DNA of 64,000 nucleotides from Pseudanabaena sp. Chao 1811 (GCF_027942295.1 NZ_CP101416.1:4202501-4266500); one strand, 5' to 3'; positions 43,782 through 53,516 are shown, counted from the first letter of the stretch. Made by a program: numbers and translations. The notes: generated by a model from the letters alone, not told the origin.

Positions 43782-44618
43782 ATGCGATCGCAATGGGAAT
43801 GTTTACTTCAAAATCTTGGCTGTTGGCAAGGTTCCTTTGCTCGACTATCACCACAGGGCGAAATATTAGAAGATATTCCCAGTGAAACTAGTTTAGAACT
43901 GAAAGAAGATCAGCAAACAATGCATCAAGTCGTGCGTCGCTTTTATGACGGGCAGCCACAGGACTTGGTGTTGGAATACCGCACCTTGAATAAAAGCATA
44001 ATTCTATTTGAAAATGGAGCTTTCTCTCAGGGTGCAATTCAGTTTTCTCCAGTTGCAGAATTTGGGGCAGAGTTGGGGTTAATTTATGGAGATCGCCGTT
44101 TACGCATAATTCCTCTGTATGACAAAACTAGCAAACTACAACAGTTCACACTGATTCGTGAACATCTGCCCCATAGCAACACACCCGAACGTCCCCCTTT
44201 AACTCTTGATACGTTATTAGGCAAGTGGGAAGGTGAAGCGGTTACTCTTTCGCCCGATTGGTTAACACCAGAAGTAACACCAACGGTAACGGAATGGAGA
44301 CGCGATGGCGATCGCGCTATCATGTCTTTGCAAATGCCCACAATATCGGATACACAGACAATTACTTCAATTGCTCACATCGATCCTCACAATCCACAGA
44401 TTTTAAGATTTGAGCAAAACCCTGTATCTATACAGACCTTGTTTTTACCTGACGGTTCTTCTCTAACCTGTCCTGACACAATCATTCCCCGCCAGCCATT
44501 TCGCTTATCTATATCTTGGTTATTAGAACCAAACCTCCACCAAAGGATGATTCGAGCTTATAACCAGCAGGGTGGATGGGAAAATCTGACATTAGTGACT
44601 GAGCGCAAAGTGGGGTAG
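43782..44618 (+). CDS. DUF3598 family protein
   Basis: A 278-residue protein found in cyanobacteria and plastid lineages. It starts with the family's opening: MRSQWECLLQNLGCWQGSFARLSPQGE. Two beta-rich halves follow, split near residue 145 (LTLDTLLGKWEGEAVTLSPDW repeats the Trp-Glu/Gln-Gly theme of the first half), fitting two lipocalin-like barrels. It ends in GGWENLTLVTERKVG. Function is unknown; the fold suggests binding of a pigment, lipid or other hydrophobic ligand. It is on the same strand as DUF4436 (51-bp gap), and the two could be an operon. Confidence 0.8.
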   Translation: MRSQWECLLQNLGCWQGSFARLSPQGEILEDIPSETSLELKEDQQTMHQVVRRFYDGQPQDLVLEYRTLNKSIILFENGAFSQGAIQFSPVAEFGAELGLIYGDRRLRIIPLYDKTSKLQQFTLIREHLPHSNTPERPPLTLDTLLGKWEGEAVTLSPDWLTPEVTPTVTEWRRDGDRAIMSLQMPTISDTQTITSIAHIDPHNPQILRFEQNPVSIQTLFLPDGSSLTCPDTIIPRQPFRLSISWLLEPNLHQRMIRAYNQQGGWENLTLVTERKVG

Positions 44619-44669
44619 TCTGATAGTGATTTACTAAGCCAATCATTCACGATATCTAAATGAAATAAT

Positions 44670-45557
44670 ATGGCAGATACTACTCGCAAGCTTCTCACGA
44701 AGCGTATTGTCATTATCCTGATCTGTTTAGCGCTATTTGTTGGGGCATTTTCGGGGGCGCTATATTTCTATCAAAGCGATCGCACCCAGAAATCAGCAAA
44801 CTTGCTCTTTGGTGATGATAAAGAACCAAATCGGATGGAAGTTGCTGTCACTTTATTAGGAGTTGATCCGATCAAAGGTGAACTAAATTTTCGTTTTGCA
44901 TCCATACCAGAAGGTACATATGCTGCTAAGGAAGGTCGCCTTGCTAAGGAGTTGAAATTTTTTACAGGCATTGAATCGGGAAAGGCTGAAGCCACCCTAG
45001 AGAAGAATCGGATTCCTGACCCAGTAACGGGTTCAATATCCATAGCCAAGGGTAAGGTGAGCGATTATCCTTTTGATGAACATAGTTCGGATTTCTATGT
45101 GTTCTTCTCTAATCCCAAGGATGAGAAAGAAGAGGTTCCGATGGCACTACATTTCTATGGTGCGATCGCAGGCTATAACGTTGATGCCGATTATATTCCT
45201 AAAACTGAATTTGAATCTTCAGATAGCTATATTGGATTGCGTGTCAATGTATCGCGATCGGTCATCACTAAGTCTTTCTCCATTTTCTTAATGTTTGCCA
45301 TGTGGTTGATTGGTTTAGTAGTCTTTATCATGACGATGGTAGTAGCTTTGCAACCTCGTCCCATTGAATTTGGGATGTTTACCCTCATTGCAGGTATGTT
45401 ATTTGCTTTGCCTGCGGTACGAAACCTCCAGCCTAATGTTCCTCCCCTTGGTGGTTTAAGCGATTTTCTATCATTTTTCTGGGCAGAGTCATTAGTCGCA
45501 GTTTCACTGCCAATTCTATTCTTCACTTGGCTAACACGCTATAAAAAGCCTAGCTAG
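44670..45557 (+). CDS. DUF4436 family membrane protein
   Basis: A 295-residue protein with one N-terminal helix (about 14-32, VIILICLALFVGAFSGALYF), an outer domain of about 155 residues, and three C-terminal helices (about 202-228, 234-250, 268-285). The outer domain has DYPFDEHSSDFYVFF near 132-146 and beta-rich repeats, and the helices carry PRPIEFGMFTLIAGMLFALP. This pattern is that of DUF4436, known in bacteria and algae but unassigned. It lies in the inner membrane with the middle domain on the outside. It may be co-transcribed with the DUF3598 gene. Confidence 0.75.
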   Translation: MADTTRKLLTKRIVIILICLALFVGAFSGALYFYQSDRTQKSANLLFGDDKEPNRMEVAVTLLGVDPIKGELNFRFASIPEGTYAAKEGRLAKELKFFTGIESGKAEATLEKNRIPDPVTGSISIAKGKVSDYPFDEHSSDFYVFFSNPKDEKEEVPMALHFYGAIAGYNVDADYIPKTEFESSDSYIGLRVNVSRSVITKSFSIFLMFAMWLIGLVVFIMTMVVALQPRPIEFGMFTLIAGMLFALPAVRNLQPNVPPLGGLSDFLSFFWAESLVAVSLPILFFTWLTRYKKPS

Positions 45558-45574
45558 TCCTAACCTAACGAACC

Positions 45575-45627
45575 CCAAAAACAATATTAAAAACTTTGCA
45601 AAGCAAAGTTTTTAATATTGTTTTTGG
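45575..45627. repeat. Family F element, copy F2 (25-base perfect stem)
   Basis: CCAAAAACAATATTAAAAAC (first 20 bases) plus TTTGC pairs completely with the right arm around AAA. On the right come TTTGGTTTTGAGCTCAAAGC and GCC; on the left AACCTAACGAACC. Inverted, these flanks match those of F1 at 30840-30940, while the stems differ. Confidence 0.75.
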
Positions 45628-45716
45628 TTTGGTTTTGAGCTCAAAGCGCCGCATATTAAATAAGGCTTGCCAAGCAAGCCTTATATTATTTACACACACC
45701 CATTCGCAATTCATTT

Positions 45717-47219
45717 ATGTCTTTACCGCCAGTTATTGAGCAGATGCTCTCACCTGAGTTTTACGATCACCCCGTCACAGAGCCAATCCAGCTTTTGCAA
45801 ACCCATATTTCCTTTGTATTACTCACAGGCAGCTATGCCTATAAGGTCAAGAAACCGATGAATTTTGGGTTCTTAGATTTTTCTACCTTAGAGAAGCGCA
45901 AATATTTCTGTGAGGAAGAACTGCGGCTCAATCGTCGTCTTGCGCCTGAGCTATATCTCTCTGTTCTACCGATTGTCGAAACCGATGGCAAATATCGCTT
46001 TGATCACACTGGTAAGGGAACACCTGTGGAATATGCGATCGCCATGCCAGAGTTCTCACAAGAGGATTTATTGATTGAGATGTTTGCCTCGGGGCGTTTG
46101 ACGGCTGACCATGTAAAACAAATTGGTGAGCAGCTAGCATCATTTCATCAACAGGCGTTGACTAATGACCATATCAATACTTTTGGGACAGCCGAAGCAG
46201 TTCGCGCTGTGGCAAATGACAACTATGCTTCTACGGAGAAATATGTTGGTCTGGCTCAAACTGAAGAGCAACTAGCTCAAACCCGTGCCTATACTGAAAA
46301 ATTCTTTGCTGAAAATGTTGCCTTGTTTAGCGATCGCATTGCTAAGGGCAAAGTGCGCGAATGTCATGGCGATGTCCATTTAAAAAATATCTGTCTCTAT
46401 CAGGACAAAATCCAGATTTTTGATTGTATCGAGTTTAATGAGCCGTTCCGTAATAGTGATGTACTCTACGATGCGGCTTTTCTATTAATGGATTTACAAT
46501 TTCGCAGCAGAAGGGATCTCGCCAATATTTTTCTAAACACCTATTTGGAACGAACAGGGGATTATGAAGGAGCAGTACTGCTACCTCTGCATTGCAGTAT
46601 GCGAGCCTATATTCGCGCCAAAGTGACATCCTTTCTCCTTGATGATCCGAATATTCCTGCGGATGTAAAAGCGAATGCTCAAGCGGAAGCTGCGGCATAT
46701 TACAAACTTGCTTGGGAATATACGCAACCTAAACAGGGCAAGGTGATCATCATGTCGGGTGTGTCTGGCTCTGGCAAAAGCACAACCGCTAGAGCGATCG
46801 CCTCTGAGCAAGATGCTATTTATTTGCGATCGGATGCCATTCGGAAGCAAATTGCAGGAATTGGCTTAATGGAGCGTGGTAGTGATGACATTTACACTCC
46901 AGAAATGACTGCAAAAACCTATGGCAGGTTAGCAGAGTTAGGTGCATTGTTAGCGAGCAAAGGCTTTACGGTAATTCTCGATGCTAAATACGATCGCATT
47001 AGTTTACGCAGTCAAGCGATCGCTGCTGCCCAATCTCAAAACATCCTTGTCGAGATCATTTACTGCACTGCGCCTGTGGAGATTTTGCAGCAACGTTTAC
47101 GCGATCGGGCTGCGGCAAATAATGACATCGCTGATGCCACGGTCGAGCTATTAGCCAGTCAGCAAGCCGCCTTTGAAGATTTCACAGATGAGGAATTGGT
47201 CTTAGTGAAGAAAGCATAG
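45717..47219 (+). CDS. Aminoglycoside-phosphotransferase-like / P-loop kinase fusion
   Basis: A 500-residue fusion. The N-terminal half (about 30-330) is an APH/choline-kinase-like fold: a Lys in SYAYKVKKPMNFGFLD near 43, the catalytic loop CHGDVHLKNICL near 219-230, and the metal site IFDCIEFNEPFR near 237. The C-terminal half (about 340-500) is a P-loop kinase with GVSGSGKSTTARAIA near 348-362, a YLRSDAIRKQ strand, and ILDAKYD. The fusion is widespread in bacteria as AAA-family/APH protein of unknown substrate; small-molecule phosphorylation is the inferred activity. The ATG at 45717 has no strong Shine-Dalgarno. Confidence 0.82.
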   Translation: MSLPPVIEQMLSPEFYDHPVTEPIQLLQTHISFVLLTGSYAYKVKKPMNFGFLDFSTLEKRKYFCEEELRLNRRLAPELYLSVLPIVETDGKYRFDHTGKGTPVEYAIAMPEFSQEDLLIEMFASGRLTADHVKQIGEQLASFHQQALTNDHINTFGTAEAVRAVANDNYASTEKYVGLAQTEEQLAQTRAYTEKFFAENVALFSDRIAKGKVRECHGDVHLKNICLYQDKIQIFDCIEFNEPFRNSDVLYDAAFLLMDLQFRSRRDLANIFLNTYLERTGDYEGAVLLPLHCSMRAYIRAKVTSFLLDDPNIPADVKANAQAEAAAYYKLAWEYTQPKQGKVIIMSGVSGSGKSTTARAIASEQDAIYLRSDAIRKQIAGIGLMERGSDDIYTPEMTAKTYGRLAELGALLASKGFTVILDAKYDRISLRSQAIAAAQSQNILVEIIYCTAPVEILQQRLRDRAAANNDIADATVELLASQQAAFEDFTDEELVLVKKA

Positions 47220-47250
47220 CTATTTAGCAATTCACAACTTGTTTTTTAGA

Positions 47251-47279
47251 TTCAGAAAATGGTATTGCCATTTTCTGAA
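47251..47279. terminator. Hairpin after the APH-kinase fusion gene
   Basis: TTCAGAAAATGG pairs exactly with CCATTTTCTGAA around TATTG, 32 bases after the stop. There is no long T-run after it, so it may also be a repeat remnant. Confidence 0.6.
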
Positions 47280-47354
47280 TTGAGATTATGCTTTACCCAT
47301 TGTAAATCCTGAATAGGGCATGATTTCAGTTAGTCAATTCATACTTATTTTCCC

Positions 47355-48953
47355 ATGACGATCGTTGCGATTGATTTTGGGACTAGTAATACAGCGATCG
47401 CAGTGCTTCATCCAGAAAGCGATCGCGAACTTGCTCTGCCCCAAACTGTATATTTTGAGGATATTTCTCACGGCTTTGAGACACCTGATGGCAAGGCTTG
47501 GTTAGTGCCAAGCTTGGTTTATGTGAGTGGCAAGCAGGAATTTCTCTACGGTAAACAAGCTGAGCAAAAATCAAGACTTAAATCGCAGGATCATTTCAAG
47601 CGCTTATTTCAGGGATTTAAACGTGATATTGTCGCAAATTTTCGATCGCCTGACCGTGAGATTGATGGTGAAAGCTATAGTGCAGAAGCGATCGCCGAAG
47701 TCTTTCTCTCTGAACTATGGCATCGGCTTAGATTGCAGAATATTTTACCAACCCAACTAATCTTTACGGTTCCTGTTGGTACATTTGAGGCTTATCTCAA
47801 TTGGTTTCTCAACTTTGCCGAAAAGTTACAATTCCCCAACATTCAAATTATTGATGAATCCACGGCAGCGGCTCTAGGCTATGCGATTACCCGACCAAAC
47901 GCGCTGGTATTAGTAATTGATTTTGGCGGCGGGACATTGGATTTAAGTCTCGTTCGTACTGCTCCAATTTTAGAGAATGCTCAAGTCACTAAGGCGGAAG
48001 CGATCGCCAAATCCGATGCCTACATTGGTGGGATTGATATTGATCGCTGGATTGCCGAACATTTTTTGCGCCAATTGGGAACTACGCGATCGCAAATTAG
48101 TGAAGCTGCGTGGCTCAGTATCTTAGAAATTTCTGAACAGATCAAAATCAAACTATCCCTTGTGCAGGAAGTAAGTGCAACTTGGCTTGATCCCCAGATG
48201 ATTACCCATGATCTGAAGCTAAATCAAGCGGAATTGACGGAAATTCTCGAACAAAATCAATTACTTGAACAATTGCGAGAAGCCATCGATGAGGTTTTAA
48301 CCATTGCTCTCAATAAAGGCACTAGCAAGGCGGCGATCGAGCAGGTTCTCTTAGTTGGAGGAAGTTGTCAAATTATCGCAGTTCAGCAACTTGTCATTTC
48401 CTATTTTGGAAAATCTAAAGTCAAGCTCGGTAAACCCTTTGAAGCCGTTGCTCATGGAGCCTTAGTCTTGGGGCAAGCGATCGCGATCGAAGATCATCTG
48501 CGCCATAGTTATGCCATTCGCCTGTGGGAACCCTACCTTAATCAATATTCCTTTTACACCTTGTTTGAGAAAGGCACAAAATATCCTTGTCAGCGCGATG
48601 AACCCCTAATTCTGCAAGCGGCGATCGCAGGTCAAGCTGAAATTTGGCTTGATATTGGTGAAGTTGCTGATATTTCACAAGCGGAAGTGACCTATGACGG
48701 TTCAGGACGGATGACCAGTAGCCAATTGCTAAAACAGTCAGATTTTCGCTCCCTTGCTGCTTCTTATCAAAATACTAACAATGAGCCTCAGCAAGTTTGT
48801 ATTGCTCGGCTCGATCCCTTAGGACAGTTAGGAAGTGATCGCATTACTGTGAATTTTGAGATTGATGAGCGGCGGCTATTAACAGCCACGATTATTGATT
48901 TACTTACCAATCAAATACTCATCGATCATCAAGCGATCGCCAAATTAGAATAG
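47355..48953 (+). CDS. Hsp70-family (DnaK-like) protein
   Basis: A 532-residue actin-fold ATPase. Phosphate-binding motif IDFGTSNTAIAV lies near 5-16; STAAALGYA near 172; the second phosphate loop VIDFGGGTLDLSLV near 193-206; and VLLVGGSCQI near 335. Beyond residue 380 there is a short beta-rich part but not the full substrate-binding domain and lid of DnaK (about 640 residues), so this is one of the shortened Hsp70-like proteins common in cyanobacteria. It could pair with J-domain proteins such as that at 22157, by inference only. It is monocistronic. Confidence 0.85.
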   Translation: MTIVAIDFGTSNTAIAVLHPESDRELALPQTVYFEDISHGFETPDGKAWLVPSLVYVSGKQEFLYGKQAEQKSRLKSQDHFKRLFQGFKRDIVANFRSPDREIDGESYSAEAIAEVFLSELWHRLRLQNILPTQLIFTVPVGTFEAYLNWFLNFAEKLQFPNIQIIDESTAAALGYAITRPNALVLVIDFGGGTLDLSLVRTAPILENAQVTKAEAIAKSDAYIGGIDIDRWIAEHFLRQLGTTRSQISEAAWLSILEISEQIKIKLSLVQEVSATWLDPQMITHDLKLNQAELTEILEQNQLLEQLREAIDEVLTIALNKGTSKAAIEQVLLVGGSCQIIAVQQLVISYFGKSKVKLGKPFEAVAHGALVLGQAIAIEDHLRHSYAIRLWEPYLNQYSFYTLFEKGTKYPCQRDEPLILQAAIAGQAEIWLDIGEVADISQAEVTYDGSGRMTSSQLLKQSDFRSLAASYQNTNNEPQQVCIARLDPLGQLGSDRITVNFEIDERRLLTATIIDLLTNQILIDHQAIAKLE

Positions 48954-48983
48954 TTAAGTGATACACAGTAAACTCAAGAATCA

Positions 48984-49018
48984 ATTTTTGTGGCATAGCA
49001 AAGCCATGCTACAAAAAT
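48984..49018. terminator. Hairpin after the Hsp70-like gene
   Basis: ATTTTTGTGGCATAGC pairs imperfectly with GCCATGCTACAAAAAT around AAA, 30 bases after the stop. It may terminate transcription. Confidence 0.6.
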
Positions 49019-49207
49019 CTAAATCTCAGAATCCTAATCAATAAGTACAGAGCATGGGATAACTTCTTGATTACTATTGAGGAAATACCCAAATTGGTTC
49101 TTAATTTAAGGTTATAGATAGTTTTAATTGCCTGAAATTTTGTAGAATCGAAGTAGGATATTCTAAATATTCTGATTCTAGCTTTCAGACGATAGCAGGC
49201 AGCCCTT

Positions 49208-49717
49208 GTGACACACACTAGATCTAAACATTCCCGCCTGATGATTGCTGTTTTACCTGACGAATCCTCAGCCTTTGAAGCATATCGTCTACTTCAATGT
49301 CATGGCATCTCTCCCGAACATCTGGCACTGGTTGGCAAAGGCTACAGCAGCCCCGACAGTGTTGGACTATTTAATCCCACTCGCACAACATGGCGCTATG
49401 CTAAGCGTGGCATGTTTTGGGTGGGTGCATTTAGCATGGTCATGGGGATGACTCTGCATGTGATTTTTAACTTACAATTGCCTAATCTGGATTGGCATCA
49501 AACTTTACTAACTATCACCTCAACTGCGGGAATTATTGGCATAGCCGTTGGAGGAATAATTGGAACTTTGTATGGCTGGTTTGTGAAAAGCAGCCTCTCG
49601 ATTTCCTGTCGTAATTGTTTAGATCGTGGACAGTATTTATTGATGCTAGAAGGTTCAGAGACTCTGACCCGTCGAGGAAGAGAAATTCTAGACAGTTATA
49701 CAGTCAAGCCTTATTAA
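49208..49717 (+). CDS. Hypothetical two-helix membrane protein
   Basis: A 169-residue protein. A short N-terminal domain (about 10-45, LMIAVLPDESSAFEAYRLL and then HLALVGKGYSS) looks like a small ferredoxin-like fold as in general-stress protein families. Two membrane helices follow at about 72-92 (MFWVGAFSMVMGMTLHVIF) and 105-130 (ITSTAGIIGIAVGGIIGTLYG), then a soluble tail with the pair SCRNCLDRG. The start is GTG at 49208; an ATG at 49241 would drop 11 residues. Function unknown; I recall similar short membrane proteins in cyanobacteria. Confidence 0.6.
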   Translation: MTHTRSKHSRLMIAVLPDESSAFEAYRLLQCHGISPEHLALVGKGYSSPDSVGLFNPTRTTWRYAKRGMFWVGAFSMVMGMTLHVIFNLQLPNLDWHQTLLTITSTAGIIGIAVGGIIGTLYGWFVKSSLSISCRNCLDRGQYLLMLEGSETLTRRGREILDSYTVKPY

Positions 49718-49759
49718 TCAACATAAGGAACGAATTTTTTTGGCGCGACTGAGTCATGC

Positions 49760-49829
49760 TAAGTAGCTAGGCATAATGTTAAAAAGGAAAAGATGGGCGG
49801 CGCATAGCGCCGCCCATCTTTTCCTTTTA
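49760..49829. repeat. Family B left end fused to a family A-type hairpin
   Basis: TAAGTAGCTAGGCATAAT is a family B left end, but instead of the B centre it is followed by AAAAAGGAAAAGATGGGCGG and its complement, the family A stem in shortened form (49782-49829). It lies between the small membrane protein and the large hybrid kinase. Confidence 0.75.
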
Positions 49830-49937
49830 TGAACAGGTGGACAAACATGGGAAAATAATCCTAGAATATTTCATCTCTATCCTACTTATTATTTAGAAGT
49901 GCCTTACTTTGGAGAAGGCATACTTCTAGGTCAATCT

Positions 49938-52900
49938 ATGTCATCTATGTCAGACGCTGTAACTATTTTGATTGTGGATGATTCTGAAAGCGATCGCGAG
50001 ATCTGTCGTCTATATATCCAAAAAAGTGCTGACCGTAAATATCGCATTCTCGAAGCCGATAACGTTGACCAAGCCATAGAGCTATGGCGATCGCAACAGC
50101 CCGATGTGACTCTAGTTGATTTTAACTTGCGTAATAGTGATGGGCTCAAGGTTTTAGAAGTAATCCGCGCCAATATTCTTTCTGAACAGACAATTCATAG
50201 GGCAAGGATGCTCGATCTGAAATTACCAGTCATTATGCTAACTGGGCATGGTGATGAAAGGATAGCTGTAAATGCGATGAAGATGGGGGTGTTTGATTAT
50301 CTGATTAAAAGTGAAATCACAGAATTTTCATTATGTCAGAGTATTCAGAGTTTACTTGATCATATTGCCTTGAGATCACAATTAGAGCGATCTCAAAGAC
50401 GTGAAGATATCGTTACCCAAATTTCTTTAAACATTCGCCAGTTTTTAAATCTCGAAGATATCTGTCAAGCAGTAGCTCAGGAGATACGCCAATTTCTGAA
50501 AGTTGATCGCGCACTCATTTATAAATTTAGTCCAGATATGAGCCGCAGAATTATTGTGGAAGCCCTCGCCGAGCCTTGGTCATCTTGCTTTAATGCAGTA
50601 TCAGAAGATAACTGTATAAATCCCTCTGAAGACTATGTAAGGGCTTATCAAAACGGGAAAGTTCTCGTTAATTCTGATATATACCAAACTGGCTTGGCGG
50701 AATGTCATGTGCAGATGTTAGAGAGATTTCAGGTGCGGGCAAATATTGTTGTGCCAATCCTCTTGTCTGAATCTGTACATCAGAATTCTCTCAAGAATAC
50801 TCAAAATTCCAGTGATTCATCTCTATGGGGATTGCTAATTGTCCATCAATGTTCTCTTCCGCGTGTTTGGGAAGATGATGAAATTCAACTGCTTCAGCAG
50901 ATATCTGTGCAATTAGCGATCGCCATCCAACAGGCAGAAATCTATCAGAATCTCCAAGATCTTAACTATTCTCTAGAACGCCAAGTTAAAGAGCGCACAT
51001 CTGAACTTCAGGCTAGTGAACAGAAATCCCGTTTTCTGTTAACTGCGTTACCAGACATTATCAATTTAGTTGATGTCAATGGCATTTATCTAGAATCAAA
51101 ACAGAATACTGCTGTTTATAACCTATTTCCTCCCAACATCGATCCTATTGGTAAACATATTCTAGAACTATTGCCAGCAGAAATTGCAGCCAGACAGTTT
51201 CAGGCTGTTCAACAGGCAATTGCTACCAAAGAGATCCAAACCTTTGAGCAGAGCTTTGAGGTTGAGCATTGTCTCATCTATGAAGAAGTCCGAGTGGTTC
51301 CTGTGCAAGAAGATGCGGTGATGATGGTGATCCGTGATATCAGCGATCGCAAACATGCTGAACAAGAATTGCAACGTCAATATCAACGGACACAGTTACT
51401 AGCAGAAGTCACCCTCAAAATTCGACAATCTCTAAAAATAGATGATATTTTACAAACGACAGCTACAGAAATCAAAAAAATTCTGCAAGTAGATCGTGTC
51501 CTAATCTTAAAACTTGATGATGATGGTTCTGCGGATGTTTTACAAGAAGCTGTAAATGATAATTTTCAGTCCCTCAGAGGATGGCATATAGATAAGCCTT
51601 GTTTCCACGAAGAATATTTGCCACAGTATTACTTAGGTAAAGCGATTAAAATCGACAATGTTGATGCTGGCGATATTCCTAGTGATTATGCTGATTTTTT
51701 TCGGCAACTGGATATTAAATCAATTGTGATTGTGCCGATCCTTCAGTCAGAAAATTTATGGGGATTATTAGCTGTCCATCAATGTACTCATACCTGCCAA
51801 TGGACTGATTTTGAAATTGATCTCCTACAACAACTAGCCAACCAGTTAGCGATCGCCATAATGCAAAGCCAACTGGTAGAAGCATTGCGTAAAAGTGAAG
51901 AACAACGCAGGCTTGCGACGGATCTAAATCAGGTAGGCTGCTGGGACTTTGATATTAGTACAGGTAAATCAAAATGGAATGATAACCACTTTAGGTTAAT
52001 GGGATTAGACCCAAATGAGGTGGAGGCAAGCTATTCCACATGGCGTGCTCGCGTACATCCTGATGATTTAGAGTTTGTTGAATCCACTTTAATGGATGCG
52101 CTAGAAAATCAAACCATCCTAGATCTAGAATATCGCGTTGTTTATCCCCAAGGAGATATCCATTGGTTACTAAGTAAAGGTAAAGGAGTTTATGATCAAG
52201 CTGGTAATGCGACTCGGATGGTAGGGGTGGTGCTGGACATTAGCGATCGCAAAAAGATGGAAATCGAACTATCCCAAGCAAAGGAGTTAGCAGAAGCGGC
52301 AAACAATGCCAAGAGTGACTTTCTTGCTAATATGAGCCATGAAATTCGCACACCGATGAATGGCGTAATTGGAATGGCACAATTATTAGCTACTACACCT
52401 TTAAGGAATGATCAAAAGAATTTTGTCCAAGTTATTCTAGATAGTAGCGATGCTCTGTTAACGATCATTAACGATATTTTAGACCTATCCAAAATTGAGT
52501 CGGGAAACTTGCAACTAGAAGCGAAAGCCTTCAATTGTATCGATGTTCTAACTTCTGCCTGCAACCTTCTTAGTAAACAGGCGCTAGATAAAAATATTAA
52601 TTTGCAATATCAAATTAGTTACGATATTCCATCTATAACGATCGGTGATAGCTCGCGGTTACGACAGATATTTATTAATTTAATTAGTAATGCGATTAAA
52701 TTCACACAACAAGGTCAGATTACGATCGCAGTTAATGGCAAATTTATCACATCCAACACCTATGCATGGAAATTTGCGATTACAGATACAGGCATTGGCA
52801 TTTCTAGCGATCAGATTAGCAAGCTATTTAACCCATTTACACAAGCTGATGCTTCGATCAATCGCCGCTTTGGTGGCACTGGCTTAGGCTTAGCGATTTG

Positions 52901-53516
52901 TAAACGGTTGATCGAGTTAATGGGCGGGACGATCTGGGTGGAAAGTCTAGGACATGTGGGTGGCAATCCTCCCCCTGACTGGAGTATAGAATCTTCTAAT
53001 CACAAAACACAGGGTTCTATATTTCACTTCACAATCACTTTGCCAGTGATCGTAGACAATCAATTGCCTATATTAGAAACTCTATCTCCTCTAGCTTTAG
53101 AATTTGATTCTCAACAATTACCAATCAAAATTTTAATAGTTGAAGATAATATTCTCAATCAAAAAATAGCCAAGCTCATGTTAAAAAAACTAGGCTACGA
53201 AGCTGATGTTGCTGAACATGGTCAAGAATGTATCACAGCGTTTCTATCTAGTCAGAATGCTGCTCCATTATACGATCTGATCTTTATGGATCTGCAAATG
53301 CCTGTCATGGACGGTATTACGGCAACTAAAATTATTCGTAAAAATTTTTCATCTCAAGATAAGCCTTGGATCATTGCTTTGACTGCTGATGCTTTATACA
53401 GCGAAAGGGAAGCTTGTATGGAGGCAGGGATGAATGACTTCATCAGTAAACCTATCATCATCAAAGAAGTAGCAAGAGCGTTGTCCACATATATACAAAA
53501 TATATACCAAAAGTAA
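49938..53516 (+). CDS. Large hybrid histidine kinase (REC-GAF-PAS-GAF-PAS-kinase-REC)
   Basis: A 1192-residue soluble hybrid kinase. Order seen: REC (Asp 61 in LVDFNL); GAF (about 165-330, with LKVDRALIYKFSPDMSRRI); PAS (about 365-465, LPDIINLVDVNGIYLESK); GAF (about 490-640, LQVDRVLILKLDDDG); PAS with PAC (about 655-775); HisKA with His 801 in MSHEIRTPMNG; HATPase (NLISNAIKF, then GTGLGLAICKRLIELMG); and a C-terminal REC (Asp 1118 in FMDLQMPVMDG). Each GAF has the tetrapyrrole/phytochrome-like layout, but no obvious bilin-binding Cys was pinned down. The longest frame starts at GTG 49899; ATG 49938 with AGG 7 bases upstream is preferred. It would autophosphorylate and relay between receivers. 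Confidence 0.9.
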   Translation: MSSMSDAVTILIVDDSESDREICRLYIQKSADRKYRILEADNVDQAIELWRSQQPDVTLVDFNLRNSDGLKVLEVIRANILSEQTIHRARMLDLKLPVIMLTGHGDERIAVNAMKMGVFDYLIKSEITEFSLCQSIQSLLDHIALRSQLERSQRREDIVTQISLNIRQFLNLEDICQAVAQEIRQFLKVDRALIYKFSPDMSRRIIVEALAEPWSSCFNAVSEDNCINPSEDYVRAYQNGKVLVNSDIYQTGLAECHVQMLERFQVRANIVVPILLSESVHQNSLKNTQNSSDSSLWGLLIVHQCSLPRVWEDDEIQLLQQISVQLAIAIQQAEIYQNLQDLNYSLERQVKERTSELQASEQKSRFLLTALPDIINLVDVNGIYLESKQNTAVYNLFPPNIDPIGKHILELLPAEIAARQFQAVQQAIATKEIQTFEQSFEVEHCLIYEEVRVVPVQEDAVMMVIRDISDRKHAEQELQRQYQRTQLLAEVTLKIRQSLKIDDILQTTATEIKKILQVDRVLILKLDDDGSADVLQEAVNDNFQSLRGWHIDKPCFHEEYLPQYYLGKAIKIDNVDAGDIPSDYADFFRQLDIKSIVIVPILQSENLWGLLAVHQCTHTCQWTDFEIDLLQQLANQLAIAIMQSQLVEALRKSEEQRRLATDLNQVGCWDFDISTGKSKWNDNHFRLMGLDPNEVEASYSTWRARVHPDDLEFVESTLMDALENQTILDLEYRVVYPQGDIHWLLSKGKGVYDQAGNATRMVGVVLDISDRKKMEIELSQAKELAEAANNAKSDFLANMSHEIRTPMNGVIGMAQLLATTPLRNDQKNFVQVILDSSDALLTIINDILDLSKIESGNLQLEAKAFNCIDVLTSACNLLSKQALDKNINLQYQISYDIPSITIGDSSRLRQIFINLISNAIKFTQQGQITIAVNGKFITSNTYAWKFAITDTGIGISSDQISKLFNPFTQADASINRRFGGTGLGLAICKRLIELMGGTIWVESLGHVGGNPPPDWSIESSNHKTQGSIFHFTITLPVIVDNQLPILETLSPLALEFDSQQLPIKILIVEDNILNQKIAKLMLKKLGYEADVAEHGQECITAFLSSQNAAPLYDLIFMDLQMPVMDGITATKIIRKNFSSQDKPWIIALTADALYSEREACMEAGMNDFISKPIIIKEVARALSTYIQNIYQK

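Noticed and set aside
45667-45861. 64-codon + strand frame
   Set aside because: It overlaps the start of the APH-kinase fusion in another frame and lacks any family feature.
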